Positions 22,468 to 35,206 of a DNA stretch of 64,000 nucleotides are shown here, piece after piece. Origin of the DNA: Silene conica. Its lineage: Eukaryota; Streptophyta; Magnoliopsida; Caryophyllales; Caryophyllaceae. How positions within the stretch are numbered: the stretch's first letter is position 1; the number at the start of each line of letters is the position of its first letter. Below the pieces are notes generated by a model. It saw nothing but the letters and a program-made list of their open reading frames with translations, was not told where the DNA came from and did no database searches. The DNA lies in NCBI GenBank assembly GCA_029255685.2, contig CM055315.2:52047358-52111357 (forward strand), written 5' to 3'. The position numbers and the translations under genes are program-made.

Positions 22468-22932
22468 ACATAGCCAAAATTGCCTTTTTATTCCCCAAAA
22501 CTACATCCTATATTTAGCCTACCCTACCGAGCTAGTATTTGTGGTTGATGGACTTTTTTTTGAGGCATTTTTGGTTTGTTTGCCACCTTGAGCAAGAAGA
22601 GAAAAGAAAGAAAGAAAAAGGAAAAAGGAAAAAGAACAGAAAATCCAGTAAAGAAAGAAAGGAAAACGAAAAAACAAAAATCAAACAAAACCTGCAGGTC
22701 AGTCGACCGACCGCCCCTCTTGGTCGGTCGACCAACTAACAGAAACAGGAATTCATTCGTTCAGGAAAAAAAATCCCTTTCTTTTACACCTTATCACTCC
22801 CGTACTTCATTCAAATATTTGGGAGTCCTTCCTTCTATATAATGTGAGATTTGTGCTACAAAAATAGCACTTTCATAATGTCAAAAGTCGTGAAATATGT
22901 TGATGGGAAACCGTTTTTACTAGCTTGGCTAC
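22468..22932 (+). other. 3' non-coding region of element A (second part)
   Basis: Continues A's 3' region after solo LTR D. It has a purine-rich AAGAAAGAAAGAAAAAGG-type run (about 22590-22680) and a GTCGACCGACC / GGTCGGTCGAC hairpin pair at 22697-22735. It ends GGCTAC, the target of element B. Confidence 0.7.
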
Positions 22933-24601
22933 TGATGCGTGTCTATTTTATGATGTTTTACATCTATTTTTACACGCATTTAGTCGCTCATTTACTGTGT
23001 TTTAGCCCTTATTTCCCAACAATTGTGCACTTTCGTATTTTTATGCTCTTTTGCAGATTTATGCGGAAAAGGGACGATTTTATACCAAAGTTATGCCCTC
23101 GGGATATTTTATGACTAAGGACAAAAAGGAACGAAGCCTAGCGCACATTTCAAGGCCTGAAGATAGCTTTAACAAGCAAAGAATCGATCCACGATATTGC
23201 AGCCTGTTTCAAATGGCTATATCTCGAGTTATAGAGCTGATAATTGAGTGATTCCAATTGGAGGTGAAAGCTTATCTTCTTAGCTTTCCAACGCCGCAAG
23301 AATCGCTTGATTACGATAAGTAACGAAGAAATGGCAGCTGTTTTAAGATCGACGCGCGCTGCAGTCCCGACAATTGGGTCGACCGACCTACTAATTGGGT
23401 CGACCGACCTCAGCGCTGACCCAGAAGTTTCCGCGAAGCCCATTAAAGTGTTTAGGTCATTAGGAAACTCTTTATTTCTGCCTATTTAAGCCAAATTTTG
23501 GGATTAGGGTTATTCATTCAGTTTTCTATTCAGTTCTTAATCTAGAAATCTTCTATCACCAAGATTCTAATTTTAGTTTTCTTTTTAAGTTGTAATCTTT
23601 CAATAATTCTCAAGGACTTTTAGTTTGTTCTTCAATCTTTCAACATTCATCAATAAAGTTTGTTCCTTTTCTGCCTTAATCCTATTTTCGGTAATTACTC
23701 TCCTAATTTAAAGTTTTATTATCGTTCTTATAATTACTTCCATCCGGTTTAAGTTAGAATCTCAAGCTTTATTAATTCTTGCATGTTTAGATTATCGTTC
23801 ATCATGTTTTCCATATCAAATCTTGTTCTTATTATTGTTCCGGTAATTATGAGTAGCTAAATTTCATATGTTAGGATGTAGGGGATGAATAAGCATAGGT
23901 AATAAAAATTCCGAGACCGACCTGTAGCAGAGCCGTGGTCGGCCGACTCAAATAATGGGTCGGTCAACCTAGGCGGTGGTCGGCCGACTGGAGTAGCCGG
24001 TCGGTCGACCCACTCGCGTATGAATTCTGTTTCGTCTTTCTTTGTTGACTATAATACCCTACAATGAGACTGAAAGAAGACTTGTAGGATGTTAGTAATG
24101 ACCTACCCAAGATTGAGAGATACGGGAAGGGCATTGGTTTACACCTTAAGACGGCTAGGTTACTTAAGACTGAAAGGTATGTGACCTATGATTTAGGAAT
24201 CACCCTTATTGTTGACACCCAATAATTGTGAGACCTAGGAACTAATAGCATAGGCCGAAAGGAGCTATTAGGTACCATAGACCGAAAGGATATGTTACAC
24301 CCCTTACGCGACTGCAATACATGTTGACCTTAGGATTTATATTACCTTAGCTATTTATTTTCCAAACATCCTAGCATCCCTTTTATTATATTTTTATTCT
24401 CATCTTTTATTTCTTGTTTTATTTTAATCTTTGCTTAGACTTAGTAATCAACAATCAAACCCCCAATTTTGTTACTTTAAACATTAACACCAAACAATAA
24501 ACATTCCCCACCTCCTTGTGGTTCGACCCTGACTTTCACTATCTATTGTTAAAGTTAGGAATTATAAATTATATATTTGGTACCCTCAACGACGGGCATC
24601 A
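22933..24601 (+). repeat. 5' LTR of element B
   Basis: Contains paired palindromic motifs at 23386-23418 and 23937-24010, the latter a set of four GGTCGG-type sites. Ends at GACGGGCATCA before the PBS. Confidence 0.9.
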
Positions 24602-24626
24602 AATTTTGGCGCCGTTGCCGGGGAGG
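24602..24626 (+). promoter_or_regulatory. Primer-binding site, tRNA-Asp type (element B)
   Basis: TTTTGGCGCCGTTGCCGGGG follows the LTR end directly; this is the standard Athila/Tat PBS. Confidence 0.92.
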
Positions 24627-24641
24627 TGACGCCAGTGTTTA

Positions 24642-25694
24642 TTGTTTTTTGTTTATGTTTTCCCTTCTTCTTTCGCCGTCATGACCATCGCCCCTTTCCC
24701 ACAACTCGAGCATGAACCTTTGTATATCTATTGTGATAGATTAATCTCTTTCCTTTCTCAATTTGGCTATCCTATTAGTATTGGGGAGGTTTGTCGTATC
24801 TTATATGATGGAGTCACTGGTAAGACCTTGATCGAGATTGAGAGAAATTGCGGATGGGAATTTTTAGACCTACCCAGTGAGAAGCAATGGGAGCTTCTCA
24901 AACACCTAATCTGAGCCGGTGGAGATACGGAGGGGTATGAGGGCATTGATATTAGTAACCCGGATATTCCTGTTGAGTGTGATCCTATCACACCCATTAC
25001 TGAAGAGTCGCTCATTCTTAAGGATGAGTATGATAGGTTACTTGATTCCCTTTCCCTCCCCGTTGATGATACTGACTCGGATTTAGATACAGATGATGAG
25101 TTAGAAATTTACCCCTTGACTGACCAACCTATTTCTGTAGGTGTTAGTGATGAACATATTCCTAACATGTTTGAACCCTCGGTTGATGAACCTTGTTTTT
25201 TGCAGGATTCTTCTATTGACATTTCTGATGTTTTTAATAATATTAGTGAATGTTATGTACAAGGATCCTTCACAAAGGATCCTTCGGAGGCTTTGATGTG
25301 TTTTGAGGCATGTGTAGGTGAATCTCTTGCTTAGGAGGCTGATTTGGATGCTCCAGAAATTGCAACTCTAGTGGCAGAGTCTATAGGCGGTAGAAAGAGA
25401 GATGTTCTCGATCGAGTAGTACCACTTACTCGATCAAATGATGTAGAGAACGAGGTCACTCAAGCAAGTGATCATTTGGCTAAAGAAAAGAGCCCTAAGA
25501 AGAAGAAACTCAGGAAGGTGTCGGCCCACGACTTGGGAGTCGACAACTCCGGGAGATGGATGGCTAGAGCTGTGGATGATGACCCACCCATCTACATGGT
25601 GGAGAGAAACTCATCTACCCAAATCACCATAGCTGAAGGAGTAGCCTGTAGTCAGAGCCCTTGGTCAAAGAAACGCCGAATCCTTCGCGGATGA
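24642..25694 (+). pseudogene. Element B ORF region: divergent gag-like protein with acidic linker
   Basis: An ORF region in place of a normal gag. Its N-terminal part (HEPLYIYCDRLISFLSQFGY, CRILYDGVTGKTLIEIE, GWEFLDLPSEKQWELLKHLI) lines up loosely with the second half of element A's gag core (EAWTRF...HHGFE...CNQFYNGL...). The middle is acidic (DDTDSDLDTDDELE); the end is basic (KEKSPKKKKLRKVS) and closes with PWSKKRRILRG, like A's protease frame. There is no CCHC knuckle and no protease. The region is interrupted about twice. The gag relationship is my inference from pattern spacing. Confidence 0.55.
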
Positions 25695-27717
25695 CTTCTT
25701 CTTTTTGCTCGTTTCTGTTTTTCTTAAGACATTTTTTTTTGTTTTGCTAAGACTTTCTAGCTTGCTTTTTTTAAGTTTTTAGGACAACTTTTCCGTTGTG
25801 TTTGCGTAGTTAAGACTTTAGACTTGTTTCTGGCATCTCGCGCATTTGTTAGGCGCATATTTATTGTTTTTTTCAGGTTCGAACAAAGAAACGAAGACCG
25901 CTGTGACACAGAGGGGTCGACCGACCAGATACACGGGTCGGTCAACCTAGTCCCTGTAATTTTGGAATTCCTGCAGTCTTCAGGAAGGTCGGTCGACCTA
26001 AAATATGGGTCGGTCGACCTACCCGTCCGTCACAGCCTATTCGTTCCTTCCTTGGAATTCGTGCACCATCTCGGGTACTTGAGTGGCACTGCTAGCCACC
26101 AAAACCTCCCAGCTTACGCTGATTTGGGGAGGTTTTTCTCATGCGCTTAACAATCCAGTGAGTTCTTTCCAATTTTTCCTTGGTTTTATTTTCCTTGCAT
26201 CTTTCCTTTTCTGAAACCTTTACTTAGGCTAATGCACAATGGGGACATTGTGCGGGTTGGTTTGGGGAATGGTTTCGTGTCACATGCATTGTATTCTGTC
26301 ACACGTTTATTGCATTTCTGTCTTGCATTATTCTTTTCTTTATTTTATCTACCTATACAAAAGAAAATCCAAAAAAATGAAAAAAATTCAAAGATTCCAA
26401 AAAAATGCACGTTTATTTTAGCATATAGGTCGAGTCGGAACGAAAGTATTTCAAGGATGATTTAGCTATTTCACATGTTTATGCCTTTACATTGCCTTGT
26501 CAACTTGTTTTAGTATGAGAGTCTTTTGCATATCTACGAGTTTTTGTCAATTTGTATATCTTGAGACTTGACTTATACCTTGGCAACCTACTATACATTC
26601 TAAGGTTTAGAGCTTATTTCCTGGTTGCATTCTTAAACCAGTTGTCTAGGATGTGAGTAGTACTCCCCTTGGAACATGTTACATCAATATGCATAAACAT
26701 GAACTTGAATTGCTATACACTTGTTTTACTTTCTCGTTTTGTGAGTCTTGATACATGCATTTGAGATCCTTTTTCTCGTATTTACCCATAAGCTTCACAT
26801 AGCCAAAATTGCCTTTTTATCCCCCAAAACTACATCCCATACTTAGCCTACCCATCCAAGCTAGTATTTGTGGTCTTTGGTTTATTTTTTTGAGGCATCT
26901 TGGTTTGTATGCTATCTTGAGCAAAAAGAGAAAAGAAAGAAAGAAAGAAAGAAAAGAAAAAGAACAGAAAAATTCAGAAAAAGAAAGAAAGAAAAGAAAA
27001 ACGAAAAAATCAAAATAAACAACAGAAAGTCAGTCGACCGACCCCCTTCATAGGTCGGTCGACCAACTGACAGCATCAGAATTAAAAATTTCGTTCCGAA
27101 AATCCCTTTCTTTTATATGTTATCACTCCCGTACTTCATTCAAAATATTTGGGAGTCCTTTCTTATACAATGTGAGTTGTGCTACAAAAAGAGCACTTCC
27201 TTAATATCAAAAGTTGTGAATTATGTTGTTGGGAAACAGTTTTACTAGCTTGGCTACTAACCCCACATGTCCAAAAACCATCTTAACCTCTTTTACCTTT
27301 CACCTCACATATCTTTTTTTACCCCAATTGCATGTATCCGAGTCACTTGATGGGTATGTTTATACATAATTGTAGAATTTTTGTTCATGTTAGATTGCAG
27401 GCATGTTTCCATGGGTCGCAGTTAGGTGAGTGTCATGACAAATGTACTTCTTTCTATCTTCTACATATACTCACCCTTTGCTTCATGAGTGTCTCGAGCG
27501 TACCGCGAGAGTCCATGGTATAAAGTCTCTATAGTCTCTGGTTTTGCAAAGTTTGACGACACCATAACTCGTTTGCATGATTTAAATATTTTCTCATTTT
27601 GTACTTGGCATTGGTTTAGGCTTACATGTAAATTTCGCTCTGAGATTGAAATCGTTCCATTAGTTAAGATCGAGTCTATTTCTTTTTGGGGGCAAGCAAG
27701 GTTTGGTTTGGGGAATT
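25695..27717 (+). other. 3' non-coding region of element B
   Basis: About 2 kb without coding support. It holds two palindromic hairpin pairs (25915-25950, 25985-26025), the conserved hairpin and purine tract at 26234-26270, a purine-rich run (about 26925-27000), another palindromic pair at 27031-27064 and the final polypurine tract at 27700-27717 (GGTTTGGTTTGGGGAATT). Confidence 0.7.
26234..26270 (+). promoter_or_regulatory. Conserved hairpin plus polypurine-like tract (element B)
   Basis: Same perfect 8-bp stem and GGGA loop as in element A, followed by GGGTTGGTTTGGGGAAT, nearly the same run as the true polypurine tract 1.45 kb further on. Confidence 0.75.
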
Positions 27718-29386
27718 TGATGCGTGTCTATTTTATGAGGTTTTACATCTATTTTTACACGCATTTAGTCGCTCATTTACTATGTTTTAGCCCTTATTTC
27801 CCAACAATTGTGCACTTTCGTATTTTTATGCTCTTTTGCAGATTTATGCGGAAAAGGGACGATTTTATACCAAATTTATGCCCTCGGGATATTTTATGAC
27901 TAAGGACAAGAAGGAACGAAGCCTAGCGCACATTTCAAGGCCTGAAGATAGCTTTAACAAGCAAAGAATCGATCCACGATGTTGCAGCCTGTTTCTAATG
28001 GCTATATCTCAAGTTCTAGAGCTGATAATGGAGTGATTCCAATTGGAGGTGAAAGGTTATTCTCTTAGCTTTCCAACGCCGCAAGAATCGCTTGATTACG
28101 ATAAGTAACGAAGAAATGGCAGCTGTTTTAAGATCGACGCGCGCTGCAGTCCCGACAATTGGGTCGACCGACCTACTAATTGGGTCGACCGACCTCAGCG
28201 CTGACCCAGAAGTTTCCGCGAAGCCCATTAAAGTGTTTAGGTCATTAGGAAACTCTTTATTTCTGCCTATTTAAGCCAAATTTCGGGATTAGGGTTATTC
28301 ATTCAGTTTTCTATTCAGTTCTTAATCTAGAAATCTTCTATCACCAAGATTCTAATTTTAGTTTTCTTTTTAAGTTGTAATCTTTCAATAATTCTCAAGG
28401 ACTTTTAGTTTGTTCTTCAATCTTTCAACATTCATCAATAAAGTTTGTTCCTTTTCTGCCTTAATCCTATTTCCGGTAATTACTCTCCTAATTTAAAGTT
28501 TTATTATCGTTCTTATAATTACTTGCATCCGGTTTAAGTTAGAATCTCAAGCTTTATTAATTCTTGCATGTTTAGATTATCGTTCATCATGTTTTCCATA
28601 TCAAATCTTGTTCTTATTATTGTTCCGGTAATTATGAGTAGCTAAATTTCATATGTTAGGATGTAGGGGATGAATAAGCATAGGTAATAAAAATTCCGAG
28701 ACCGACCTGTAGCAGAGCCGTGGTCGGCCGACTCAAATAATGGGTCGGTCAACCTAGGCGGTGGTCGGCCGACTGGAGTAGCCGGTCGGTCGACCCACTC
28801 GCGTATGAATTCTGTTTCGTCTTTCTTTGTTGACTATAATACCCTACAATGAGACTGAAAGAAGACTTGTAGGATGTTAGTAATGACCTACCCAAGATTG
28901 AGAGATACGGGAAGGGCATTGATTTACACCTTAAGACGGCTAGGTTACTTAAGACTGAAAGGTATGTGACCTAGGATTTAGGAATCACCCTTATTGTTGA
29001 CACCCAATAATTGTGAGACCTAGGAACTAATAGCATAGGCCGAAAGGAGCTATTAGGTACCATAGACCGAAAGGATATGTTACACCCCTTACGCGACTGC
29101 AATACATGTTGACCTTAGGATTTATATTACCTTAGCTATTTATTACCCAAACATCCTAGCATCCCTTTTATTATATTTTTATTCTCATCTTTTATTTCTT
29201 GTTTTATTTTAATCTTTGCTTAGACTTAGTAATCAACAATCAAACCCCCAATTTTGTTACTTTAAACATTAACACCAAACAATAAACATTCCCCACCTCC
29301 TTGTGGTTCGACCCTGACTTTCACTATCTATTGTTAAAGTTAGGAATTATAAATTTTATCTTTGGTACCCTCAACGACGGGCATCA
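27718..29386 (+). repeat. 3' LTR of element B
   Basis: Same length as the 5' LTR and nearly identical, including palindromic motif pairs near 28160-28195 and 28720-28795. Confidence 0.9.
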
Positions 29387-29391
29387 GCTAC

Positions 29392-29858
29392 TAACCCCAC
29401 TTGTCCAAAAAATATCTTAACCTCTTTTACCTTTCACCTCACATACCCCTCATTACCTCAATTGCATGTGTCAAGGTTACTTAATGAGTATGTTTATGAA
29501 CGGTTGTAGAATTCTTTTTCATGTTAGATTGCAGAGATGTTTTCATGGGTCGAAGTTAGGTGAGTGTCTTTACAATATACTTCTTTCTATCTTTTACATA
29601 CACTCACTCTTTGCCTAATGTGTTATTTGAGCGACCCGCGAGAGTCCATGGTATAAAGTTTCTATAGTCGATAGATTTCCAAGTTTTGACAACTCCATAA
29701 CTCGTTTGCATGTTTCTTACACTTTTTCCTTGCTAACTTGGCATTAAATTTGGTTTAGGCTAACATGTAAATTTCGCTCTGAGATTGAAATCGTTCCATT
29801 AGTTTAACATCGAGTCTAATTCTTGCTTGAGGGCAAGCAAGGTTTGGTTTGGGGAATT
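29392..29858 (+). other. 3' non-coding region of element A (third part) and polypurine tract
   Basis: Resumes A after element B. It ends in GGTTTGGTTTGGGGAATT (29841-29858) directly before the LTR start TGATGCG. It matches B at 27258-27717. Confidence 0.8.
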
Positions 29859-30787
29859 TGATGCGTGTCTATTTTATGATGTTTTACATTTTTTTACACG
29901 CATTTTAGAGCTCATTTACGATATTTTAGCCTCTATTTCCCAACAATTGTCTACTTTCGTATTTTTTTGCTCTTTTGCAGAATTATGCGGAAAAGAGGTG
30001 ATGCGGAAAAGAGGTGATTTTAGGCCAACTTTCTACCGTCGGGATTTTTGCATAACCAAGGAACGAGGAGAAAACAACTCGAAGCGCGAACCGAGGACCA
30101 AAGGATTAATTTAAGACGAATTCAAGGCTGACACACAGGAAAACCGGTCGACCGACCGAATACCCTGGTCGGTCGACCAAGATACCTGTTATCTCAAAGC
30201 CAAAGTTCAACTTACGGAAGCAAATGTCCATAGGGCCCGATAATCGGTCGACCGACCGAGACCCCTGGTTGGTCGACCGCAGCGCTGTGTCAGGAAATTT
30301 TCCGCAAAAGCCCACGCGTGATTAGGTTATGAAAGAAGCTTTTGTAATTCTATTTAAACCTAATTCGTGGTTAGGGGTTAAGCATCTAGTTTTTATCATT
30401 CAGTCTTTCTCTTTAGTTTTAAATTCTATTGTCCAAATAAGTTATTGTTCCTTTAAACTTTTAGTATTGTTCTTAGTTGTATTCAACAATTCTTCCACGG
30501 GAATCAATAAAGTTCTTCTTTTCTGCCCTAATTCCTATTCGCGGTAATCCTCTTTTGATTTCAGTTTCTTAATTGTCATCGTTATAGAATTGCTAGAATT
30601 CGGTTTAGTGTAGAATCCCCAAACCATTGTTGTTATCACATGTTTAGATTGTTGTTTGCTATGAATTCCACTTTTCCTACTGTTATTATCGTTACTGTCA
30701 TAGTTATGAGTAGCTAATTTCATATGTTAGGATGTAGGGAGTAATTTGCGAAGATGGTATAAAAACATATTCGACCTGTAGCAGACT

Positions 30788-33483
30788 TGTAATACCTCGA
30801 ATTTATGGTGTTAATATGTTGTTATTTTATCTCAAACTTAATTATTTATTTTAACATGATGTCATTGTTTGGGCGTTTATATTCGATAAGAGATTGTCGA
30901 ATAAGTGTGTCATGCTATATACTTTGTTGGTGAGGGGTCGAGTTAATCTTTTAGTGATAAATCATACATAGGTGACGAAAATGGGCCTCGTTTTGCGTGC
31001 CACCCACTTGAGCCCATTTCGACACACTTAAACCCACATCAAAACAAGCTACTACTCGACTTCAGCCTACCCACTTTAGAAGGAGATTAAAACCCTAATC
31101 CTTGCCAACGAGACCTAACACATCATACACATTCACAGCCGCCACATCGAAGGTTAGGGAAGAGGGTTCACACGGTGGTTCCGAGTGGCCTAGGGTGGCT
31201 CGTTTGGGGACTGAAATAGGTATGTTCACCGTGCCTCCACCGTTTCTTTGGTTTCACTCGTATTTGGGTCATGTTGTTTATTGTATGTGTAAGTCTGTAA
31301 GATTTGTTCTTCGCATCTTATTAATCTATGGAGTACGTAGAATATGTTATCCTTGTTAATCGACCGTCGAGCCACCGTAACCGTCGCCATAACCACCATG
31401 TATGTCAGTAGTATACGTTTTTATGCTCTGTTCGTAGTTAATACTGTGGTTGTTTCGTTATATTGTGGTTGTTCGTCTGCTTTCTGAGTCGTGTGTGAAC
31501 GTGAGTCTGTCTTGGGTGGTAGGGTGGTGTTTGTGGATCATGGTTGTGGTTGTCAGGGGTGGTGTGTGTGGTGATAGGAGGTCGTTGTTCTGGAGAGGGA
31601 TACGGTTCTGGGTTGGTACAGAAACAGGGGATCGAGTGGTGTACGCGCAGGGGTTTTGTAAGGGTTGTCTTGAATGGGTTGAGAGGTTCGAAGGTGGGAG
31701 TCCGGCGTCAGGGGTTGGTGGGTGGTGTGAGGTGTCTGGTCTGGTGGTTGTTTGGGCTAGGAGTGGTGTTAGTGGGTGGATAATGGTGTAGTTACAGGGG
31801 GGTGTCACACGGGTTTCGCAGAAGGTCTGGGTTGACTGTCGTGACCAGGGGTTTTGGGGATGGTGTCGACGGCTGCAGGGGTGGCTTCTGGGGTAGTGGT
31901 AAGTGGTGATGGTTGCACCGTAGTCCAGGGAAGTTGGTCACGAGGGAGTGGTGGTGGTACAGGCTGTAGAAGGGGGTCGAAGTGGGCTGCGAAGTGGGCT
32001 GTGTGAGGACTGTGTAGGCTGGTTGTTTGCTTTGCATTGTCACGTTTTCACCTTTGATGGGATTTATTATTATTATTATTGTTGTTGTTGTTGTTGTTAT
32101 TGTTGTTGTTTTATTCATCATCATTGTTATTGGTCAATTATTATTAAGGTGATTTTACAATTATAGGATAATAATGTTATTCATAATAGTATCCTTATTA
32201 ATAAGTATATTATGGGCAAATGTTATAATTGTATATCATGCTTAATAAAATTTAAGTTCTTATTATTGTTTTACTACACATCATGTTATTAGAAATTGTT
32301 GTGGTTGATATTGTTGTGAATATTGTTACTAGCATTATCAATAATAATATCTTATCAAATGTTATGGTTGTGTTTCATGTGCCAATATTATTATTATTCC
32401 ATATTGTTTATCATTATTCACATTTATTTGTAAGAGTAGTGGTGTTGTTATTATTTTACCATGGGTTGTATTTGTATGATATATACTAGTTACGTAATTA
32501 CTGTCTATATATAGTAAGTCTATAATTAGTAAGTTAATTATCAAGTGATGATTGATATGAATGAGGAGTTCATGATAATTGATGTGAGTTTGGATAGGGT
32601 CAAGTAATTTTAGTAATGCGATTGTATGGGTAGAAATTGATATTCAATGCTAATTATAGGAACTGAGTTCGGTTGTTCAAGGTGGAACATTTCTAGCAGC
32701 TGTTCGGTTGTCAATCCGCAATTGAGGTAGGGGAAATACTGGTATATGACGAAGTGTAAACTGTTCTTATTTGTTTTTAAACATGTTTGTGATATAATAC
32801 CATGTGATCGTATATAGTGTTATCTATATTATTCTGTGATATAATACGATGTGAATATAAAGGGTCTGTGATTGGTGCGGAGATAAAGGGTCTGTGATTG
32901 GTGCGGAGATAAAGGGTCTGTGTTTGGTGCGGAGATAAAGGGTCTGTGATATGGTGTGGAGTATATTGGGTCTTCTGATCGGTGCGGAGTTTATTTGGTG
33001 TTGGATCGGTGCGGAGTTTATTTGGCGTTGGATCGGTGCGGAATTTATTTGGCGTTGGATCGGTGCGGAGTTTATTTGGCGTTGGATCGGTGCGGAGTAT
33101 ATTATATTGTTGTCTTATTTATCTTTCTACTCAACCTCGCGGTTGACCCTGTGTATTCGTGTGACACCTACGATGATCCGGAATGGGGAGTAGATTTTAC
33201 AGGTCAGTGACAGATGGACTAGGAGCTTGGGCATGGAGAGAGACATGGCAGGGACCTACTTAGAGTTAGATCACATTTAGATATCGTCAGTTGTACTTTC
33301 ATTTTATCGAGTTTGGAACTCGTAATTGTTGTAACACCAAGTTCAAATTTAATCAGTATTTATATAAATTACCTTTGGTTTGTTTACCTTGTTATTCACT
33401 ACCTCGGATATTCCGGGATGGTAATAGTCCTATTTATTTGAGAATGTCTTGCTAAAGGCTCTTAAATAAACAGGGGTGTTACA
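30788..33483 (+). mobile_element. Solo LTR of the TGTAATAC...GTTACA Gypsy-type family (E)
   Basis: A 2696-bp LTR, TGTAATACCTCG to GGGGTGTTACA, bracketed by the exact duplication AGACT (30783-30787 and 33484-33488). It contains the GGT-rich block (about 31500-31970), a TTA/TTG tract (32065-32110), expanded 26-27-bp tandem repeats, the TCAACC/GGTTGA inverted repeat and the terminal hairpin. ORFs in the GGT-rich block occur in several frames and are not genes. Confidence 0.88.
32862..33105 (+). repeat. 26-27-bp tandem repeat array in solo LTR E
   Basis: About nine units in two sub-families: first GTGATTGGTGCGGAGATAAA types, then a derived form around GGATCGGTGCGGAGTTTATT. The step from one to the other can be followed through intermediate units. 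Confidence 0.88.
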
Positions 33484-34159
33484 AGACTTTGGTCGACCGA
33501 CCGGCTTAACTGGTCGGTCGACTGAAGTAGTTGGTCGGCCGACTGGGTTAGCTGGTCGGTCGACTGACCTCGCGCATGTTTTCTGTTCGTTTTGTTTCGT
33601 TAATTATAATACCCTATAATGAGACTGAAAGGAGACTTATAGGATGTTAGTAATGACTTACCCAAGGTTGAAAAATACGGGAAGGGCATTGGTTAACTCT
33701 TTAAGACGGGTAGGTTACTAAGACCGAAAGGTATGTGACCTAGAATTTAGGAATCACCCTTATTGTTGACACGCAATATTTGTGAGACCTAGGAACTAAT
33801 AGCATAGGCCGAAAGGAGCTATTAGGTATCATAGACCGAGAGGATATGTTACACCCATTACGCGACTGCAATACATGTTGACTTAGAATTTATACCATCA
33901 TAAGCTCTTTATTATCCGAACATCCTAGCATTCGTTTAATCATAAGTTTTATCTTATTCTTATTTCTTGTTTTATTCCTGTCTTTATATTTAGACCTAGT
34001 GACAAACAAACAAACAACCCCCAATTTGTTACCTTTAAACATTGACTTGGAACAATAAACATTCCCCACCTCCTTGTGGTTCGACCCTGACTTTAACTAT
34101 CTATAGTTAAATTTTAGGAATATAAATTTTATCTTTGACGCCCTCAACGACGGGTATCA

Positions 34160-34853
34160 ATTATTGTCACTTTATTGTTATTATTTATGATCTTTAGTCT
34201 TATTTCATTATTAATCATGTTGCATTTTATTATTATCATCATTGTTAGTTTAGATCCCAAAACCATGTGTAGGTAATTTTCGTAATATGTTAGGATGAGG
34301 GGACTCACGGTAGTAATGTCGTAGGAATCGCATGTTAGTTGTCTTTGCGACGAAATTCGTCTATAAGCAATTTAATCAGAAAACTAGTCAAATGAGTGCA
34401 CGCAGAAGACCGGTTTAATTAGTAAAACTGAACCTAGATCGAAAGATTGGTATGGCAGGCTTGCTTAGGATGATCGATATAACCTTCCTAGATCGAAAGA
34501 TTTGTTGGGGAGTCTAGGGCGATTTGAGACCGAAAGGAGATAATCACTACCCACTTTGTTAATAATTCGACTGACCTAGTTAACTCACGTGACATATATT
34601 ACCGCGACAACCCAATTCCTGACATATTTCCCTTTTATTGATTGAATTTATCGTTGTTTTTTTTCTGTTTTACTTTTATATCCGTCTTATTCTTAGTTTT
34701 CCAACATCAACAACAACAACCCCCCGTTTGTGACCAATGAACTGACCCTTTCTTAAGACTCTGCCTCCATGTGGATTCGACCCTATTACCACTATCTTCA
34801 GTTAGTAGTACTTAGGTTTTTATCTTTGACCGTGTATACGACGACCCATGTCA
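34160..34853 (+). repeat. Partial 5' LTR of element C
   Basis: Ends GTATACGACGACCCATGTCA before the PBS. Its last ~570 bp recur at 36296-36862. Confidence 0.8.
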
Positions 34854-34876
34854 AATTTTGGCGCGAGGCAATCGGT
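34854..34876 (+). promoter_or_regulatory. Primer-binding site, degenerate tRNA-Asp type (element C)
   Basis: AATTTTGGCGCGAGGCAATC follows the LTR end; only the TTTTGGCGC portion fits the consensus. Confidence 0.65.
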
Positions 34877-35206
34877 TTTAAGTTTTTTGTGTTAGTTTTT
34901 TTTTGTTTATTTGTCTTAAGGAATTTCTTTTAATTCCTTAAAATCGTTCTTACTCTTTTTTTCTCAGTATTGTGTATGCCCAGGTCTTCTAGGTACGAAT
35001 TAGTAGCTGCTAATCCGGAGCCTGAGAGAGATTTCTTACGCCGCAGGAGGGGAAAAAGGAGAACAAGTCAGGAGGAAGTCTTGAGAACCCCTGAAATTTT
35101 TACTGTTGAACCAGTCAACCAACCAATCAAAATGCCGAACATAGCTAGCCATTCCAAGCCCAAGGCTGACTCCATTGCTAAGGGTTTCACTCTCACAGCT
35201 GACGCA

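Larger units (their letters stand above)
22933..29386 (+). mobile_element. Athila/Tat-like non-autonomous element B, structurally complete
   Basis: Two 1669-bp LTRs (22933-24601 and 27718-29386) that start TGATGCGTGTC and end GACGGGCATCA. The target duplication is GCTAC (22928-22932 and 29387-29391), which shows insertion into element A's 3' region. The intact target sequence GCTACTAACCCCAC occurs in B's own 3' region at 27253, confirming that A and B are related. The LTRs are almost identical, so insertion is young. The internal domain of about 3.1 kb has one short ORF region and no protease, RT or integrase. Structure looks whole; the ORF region has about two breaks. Confidence 0.9.
29859..34159 (+). 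repeat. 3' LTR of element A, split by solo LTR E
   Basis: LTR halves 29859-30787 and 33489-34159, about 1.6 kb together; starts TGATGCGTGTC and ends CGACGGGTATCA. It is noticeably diverged from B's LTRs. Palindromic motif pairs lie at 30145-30178, 30243-30280 and 33490-33570. Right flank ATTAT (34160-34164) is the presumed target duplication; the left partner is outside the window. Confidence 0.85.

Noticed and set aside
22539-22739. Lysine/glutamate-rich ORFs (also 26868-27053)
   Set aside because: Frames through the purine-rich run in the 3' non-coding region of elements A and B; no similarity.
22933-34159. Tandem LTR array of Athila/Tat elements sharing LTRs
   Set aside because: The LTRs at 22933 and 27718 form one element with its own GCTAC duplication inside element A, so this is nesting and not a recombination-derived tandem array.
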